Assembly (NCBI GenBank): GCA_003576915.1
Contig: QEVF01000005.1
Location: 158,293-222,292 of the forward strand
Direction: 5' to 3'
DNA: 64,000 nt
From: Planctomycetota bacterium
Lineage (GTDB): Bacteria; Planctomycetota; UBA8742; UBA2392
The number at the start of each line of letters is the position of its first letter. Position 1 is the stretch's first letter. Below, one piece after another: positions 58,973 through 64,000 of this stretch. A program made the position numbers and the translations under genes. A model generated the notes under the pieces. The model worked only from the letters and a program-made list of their open reading frames with translations, was not told where the DNA came from and ran no database searches.

Positions 58973-59899
58973 CTAAAGCGACGCCAGAGTCTTGAAGTGG
59001 GTCTTGGCCACCTTGGCCAGCTCCGGGGCCCCAAAGGCCCGCTTGAACTCGCGGCCCGCCTTGATCACCGGCGTGCCCGCCCCCGGCGGCAGGTCCTGCC
59101 CGTACTCCGTGGAAAGGGTCCGCAGGCCGTTGAGAAACTCGGCCCGCGCCAGCACGCTGGCCGCCGCGCAGGCGACGTCTGCTTCGCCTCCCGTCCGGGT
59201 CACCAGCCGGCAGCCCTCGGGCAGGCTCAGGGCCTGCTGCAGCACCCGCGGGTTGCTGGCGAACTGGTCAATCAGCACCGCTTGGGGCGCGGCCGCTTTG
59301 GCCCTCAGGGAGCCCAGGCGCAGCAACAGCTCCGCCACGCACTCGCCGTGAAGCTGGGCCAGCAGCACGTTCAGGTTGCCCGTCGCCCCATAGCGGACAT
59401 TGTACTCCCGAGGCATCAGCGTCATGGATAGCCCCAGGCCCGCCTCGGTCAGCGAGCCCGGCTTGAGCAAATGCGCCAGACGCTCCACGGCGGCGTCAGA
59501 GAGCGTCTTGCAGTCCGCCACGCCCATCTCAATGAGCTTCGCCGCGCCCGCCTTGTGGGTGTAAAACGCTGCCACGACCAGGGGGCCAAAGAAGTCGCCC
59601 TTGCCGGACTCGTCGCCGCCGATGTGGGGAAAGCCCAGGCCAAAGGGGTCGAGCTGGCTGGTCTTGGCGGCCTTCGGCGCACCCCCAAGGGCCTCCTGCA
59701 GCCTGTGGCCCTGCTTGCCCCCCGTCACAAACGAGAAGCCCTTCTTGCCGTGGTAGCAGGACAGCACGGCCCTGGCGCCGCCCGCATCCGACAGCTCGTA
59801 CTGCCGCCCGTAGTCCAGCTTGCGCTCGGCCAGCACACCAAAGCCCGCAGCGCCGGCCTTGGCCAGCAGTGCTTTGCAGAAGTCCATGAACTCAACCAT
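58973..59899 (-). CDS. rnhC: Ribonuclease HIII
   Basis: 308 aa from ATG 59899 (ATG 59887 also in frame). The N-terminal TBP-like substrate-binding domain (residues ~1-85, FCKALLAKAGAAGFGVLAER, YHGKKGFSFVTGG) that sets HIII apart from HII is present. The catalytic domain starts IGGDESGKGDFFGPLVVAAF with the Asp-Glu pair of the DEDD set. VADCKTLSD, AVLIDQFASNP and GEADVACAAASVLARAEFL follow. It removes RNA from RNA-DNA hybrids. It is divergent from the zinc-ribbon gene across a 132-bp gap. HIII and HII rarely coexist in one genome. Confidence 0.92.
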   Translation of the reverse strand: MVEFMDFCKALLAKAGAAGFGVLAERKLDYGRQYELSDAGGARAVLSCYHGKKGFSFVTGGKQGHRLQEALGGAPKAAKTSQLDPFGLGFPHIGGDESGKGDFFGPLVVAAFYTHKAGAAKLIEMGVADCKTLSDAAVERLAHLLKPGSLTEAGLGLSMTLMPREYNVRYGATGNLNVLLAQLHGECVAELLLRLGSLRAKAAAPQAVLIDQFASNPRVLQQALSLPEGCRLVTRTGGEADVACAAASVLARAEFLNGLRTLSTEYGQDLPPGAGTPVIKAGREFKRAFGAPELAKVAKTHFKTLASL

Positions 59900-59969
59900 G
59901 GTTCGATTGTGCCGCGCCTTGGCGCCGCCGGGCAGATTAAATGGCCGGCGGCGGTCAGGCGCGTTGCCT

Positions 59970-59998
59970 TTGTTGCGGCACGGGCCCCAAGCTATCAT
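59970..59998 (+). promoter_or_regulatory. Promoter of the zinc-ribbon membrane protein gene
   Basis: TTGTTG (59970-59975), a 17-bp spacer and TATCAT (59993-59998, five of six bases of TATAAT). The start codon is 33 bp downstream with GGAAGG in between. Confidence 0.45.
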
Positions 59999-60031
59999 CA
60001 CGCTTTCGTCACACTCAGGTACGGAAGGCCC

Positions 60032-61297
60032 ATGGCTGAACTGGTGGAGATTTGCTGTCCCAATTGCCAGAGCCGCTTTGCCGTTCCCTTTGTCCAGAAC
60101 AGCTACGCCGCCGTGTGCATGAGTTGCGGCAAGGGCATTGCCGACCTTCGTCCCCATCTCACCCAGCCGCCGCCGCCGCAGGCCAGCGACAGCAGCAAGC
60201 AGATTGCCGCCCAGGCTCAGGCCGGGCGCGAGACGGCCTCGCTCGCGGCACTGGTGCGGGAGGCCGGGCCCCAGAACGCCGACGGCAACGCGCCTACGGT
60301 CTTTGGCGAAACGCCAGTGGGGGCCACAGAGCCCCCGGCCCGGCCCGTCTCCGAGATGGAGACCATGAAGGTCCCCCGCGACCTCGCCGGCCAGCCCACC
60401 CAGCCCCTGCCCCACAAGCCGCCCTCAGGCCGCCAGAGCCCAAGCCCTGAAAGCACCGCCTTCCAGAGCACGACCAGCAAGCTCAAGCTCGGCCGCGTCG
60501 GCCACAGCCTCACGGGCGAAACCAAGATCCGCCGCCGCGAGCGCCTCGAGCGCGGCAAGAAAAAGGTCTTCGAAAGCTGGGTCGCGCCGCCGGGGCTGGT
60601 CATGCCCGCGGGCAACTCGGGCCACTTTGCGCCGCCCACGGCTTCGGCCAGCAAGACCCGCGCGATCTCCTACCGCGACCTGCGCAGTTCCTCGAGCACC
60701 GCCTACCTCGAGAGTCTGCGCGCCGCCGCGGAAGCCGCCCGCGTCAAGAAGGGCATCTCCCAGAGCCTGATGCCCAGGCGCGACAGCAGCAACGAAGTCA
60801 AGGAACTCGAGCGCTTCCTCGAAGAAGCCGAGCGCATGGAATCGGCGCGGCAGGCGGCCGTGAGCGCTGCCGCCGAAAGCCCGACGCTGGGCAACCTGAC
60901 CTTCTCCACGAACGCCACGGCCGAGGTAGTCCTGCCCCGCGACGACGCGCCCGAGCCCCTGGCCGACCTGCCGAGGCCCGTGAGTGAGGGCGCCCTGCCC
61001 CCGGCCGCGGCCCAGGCGGCGGCCGCGGCGGCCAAGGCCGTGGCGCCTGCGCCGGCGAAATCCGTCGCCGAGCTGGAGGAAGAAAACGATCCCGGCGCGC
61101 GGCGCGTCTCCACGCGCTCCATCGTGGCCAAGCAGACGGAGGTCAAGGCCAGGGCGCGGCCGAAGGCTTCCAATGCGGGCCTGGGTTTCACGCTCGTGGA
61201 GTGGGGGTTTTATGCACTGTTGCTGCTGATTTTCGCGGCCTTTGTGGTGGCCGTCGTCAACCAGTATTTTGTGCCCCTGGGCCTGCCGCGGTTTTGA
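60032..61297 (+). CDS. Zinc-ribbon, disordered, tail-anchored membrane protein
   Basis: 421 aa from ATG 60032 with GGAAGG five bases upstream. The N-terminus MAELVEICCPNCQSRF and AVCMSCGKGIADLRP form a four-Cys zinc ribbon. Residues ~45-380 are low-complexity and mostly disordered (Pro, Ser, Ala, Gln), with a basic patch (KIRRRERLERGKKKVFESW) and a helical stretch (SSNEVKELERFLEEAERMES). The C-terminus is a single membrane helix (GFYALLLLIFAAFVVAVVNQ) followed by only nine residues. This zinc-ribbon/linker/TM plan occurs in uncharacterised proteins of several phyla. A scaffolding or sensing role is guesswork. The gene stops just before a bidirectional hairpin. Confidence 0.72.
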   Translation: MAELVEICCPNCQSRFAVPFVQNSYAAVCMSCGKGIADLRPHLTQPPPPQASDSSKQIAAQAQAGRETASLAALVREAGPQNADGNAPTVFGETPVGATEPPARPVSEMETMKVPRDLAGQPTQPLPHKPPSGRQSPSPESTAFQSTTSKLKLGRVGHSLTGETKIRRRERLERGKKKVFESWVAPPGLVMPAGNSGHFAPPTASASKTRAISYRDLRSSSSTAYLESLRAAAEAARVKKGISQSLMPRRDSSNEVKELERFLEEAERMESARQAAVSAAAESPTLGNLTFSTNATAEVVLPRDDAPEPLADLPRPVSEGALPPAAAQAAAAAAKAVAPAPAKSVAELEEENDPGARRVSTRSIVAKQTEVKARARPKASNAGLGFTLVEWGFYALLLLIFAAFVVAVVNQYFVPLGLPRF

Positions 61298-61312
61298 GCC
61301 AACGCAAAAAGG

Positions 61313-61338
61313 GCCGACGCCGGAATCCCGGCGTCGGC
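61313..61338 (-). terminator. Terminator of the 88-aa gene
   Basis: Perfect 11-bp stem GCCGACGCCGG / CCGGCGTCGGC with an AATC loop. On the minus strand it is followed by CCTTTTT. It lies 53 bp past the stop of the minus-strand gene and 15 bp past the convergent plus-strand stop, so it may also end plus-strand transcripts. Confidence 0.75.
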
Positions 61339-61391
61339 GAAAGCTCGGGGCGCGCCATACGCAAAGCGCACCTGCACACCCCTGCCTATGT

Positions 61392-63817
<2,426 letters not shown>

Positions 63818-63861
63818 CGTCGCGGTGGCGGGGGCGTGGCGCGAGTGTTCTCGCCTGCGGA

Positions 63862-63981
63862 CATCGGCGGGACGCCGATGCCACGTCTCTCGCCTGTGGC
63901 GGCATCGGCAAGACGCCGATGCCGCCACAGGCCCGCGTGTCAACAACGGGAGCGGACCCGAAAACGCTTGCCGTTTTCGGG
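63862..63981. repeat. Cluster of three perfect hairpins downstream of ligA
   Basis: Hairpin 1: CATCGGCG/CGCCGATG with a GGA loop (63862-63880). Hairpin 2: a 17-bp perfect stem CCTGTGGCGGCATCGGC, its partner at 63915-63931, loop AAGAC (63893-63931). Hairpin 3: CCCGAAAACG/CGTTTTCGGG, loop CTTGC (63957-63981). The arms of 1 and 2 share the sequence GACGCCGATGCC, so they are related palindromes of a REP/BIME-like kind. Nothing coding is seen in the 183 bp after ligA. Either direction may use one stem as a terminator. Confidence 0.7.
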
Positions 63982-64000
63982 TGGCGGGGTACATGGCCGC

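Overview
The window is GC-rich chromosomal DNA from a diderm bacterium. Evidence for a diderm envelope is a KdsA for Kdo/LPS synthesis, an outer-membrane porin-like protein, an MltA murein transglycosylase and several lipoproteins. Other pointers are the futalosine menaquinone route (MqnA, MqnC), system I cytochrome c maturation (CcmB, CcmC), a Rieske/cytochrome b complex, RNase HIII, RNase E/G next to a radical-SAM-linked DUF2344 protein, an orphan bpX4-like protein and a giant TPR glycosyltransferase-like protein. Together these suggest a Planctomycetota/PVC-like or similarly understudied lineage, but that is inference. No rRNA, tRNA, phage, CRISPR array or autonomous transposon is visible.

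Layout. 1-2.3 kb: the tail of a response-regulator receiver domain, then mqnA-mqnC. 2.3-5.7 kb: two exported unknowns on the minus strand. 5.75-10.07 kb: a 156-bp inverted-repeat element, a promoter, a 19-codon leader ORF and a heterodimeric ABC exporter with one degenerate ATP site. 10-12.1 kb: an ECF sigma factor and its membrane anti-sigma/FecR-like partner. 12.1-18.7 kb: pterin dehydratase, a coiled-coil protein, a lipoprotein serpin, a lipoprotein, pirin, an FMN reductase and MltA. 18.9-21.8 kb: a BatA-like VWA protein and a DUF58 protein, without a MoxR ATPase in view. 21.9-31.7 kb: one long minus-strand run, in transcription order an oversized peptide-binding protein, DppB, DppC with a ~490-residue insert, an NtrC-type regulator, a DinB-fold protein, CcmB, CcmC and a CcmD-like protein. 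31.9-35.4 kb: rbfA, fur, Rieske protein, and a cytochrome b fused to a di-CxxCH domain. 35.4-44.8 kb: a 1497-residue GT-C/TPR protein, a beta/gamma-crystallin-like protein, a large MscS channel and a porin. 44.9-47.9 kb: pyrH and frr separated by a second copy of the inverted-repeat element, citrate synthase, and a third copy. 47.9-53.4 kb: an orphan bpX4-like protein, two envelope proteins, kdsA, and a pair of related single-TM proteins, one only 51 aa. 53.5-64 kb: RNase E/G with a disordered insert in its S1 domain, the DUF2344 protein, an exported unknown, RNase HIII, a zinc-ribbon membrane protein, a small unknown, NAD-dependent DNA ligase and a cluster of perfect hairpins.

The strongest candidates for new biology are four. 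The cytochrome b lacks both histidines for the n-side heme b. The DppC-like permease carries a long coiled coil predicted to lie in the periplasm. Three ~157-bp non-coding elements share inverted-repeat ends. A short leader ORF with its own promoter and ribosome binding site precedes the ABC exporter. Many genes are tightly packed with ATGA-type overlaps. Long open frames antisense to most genes are a by-product of high GC and were not called.
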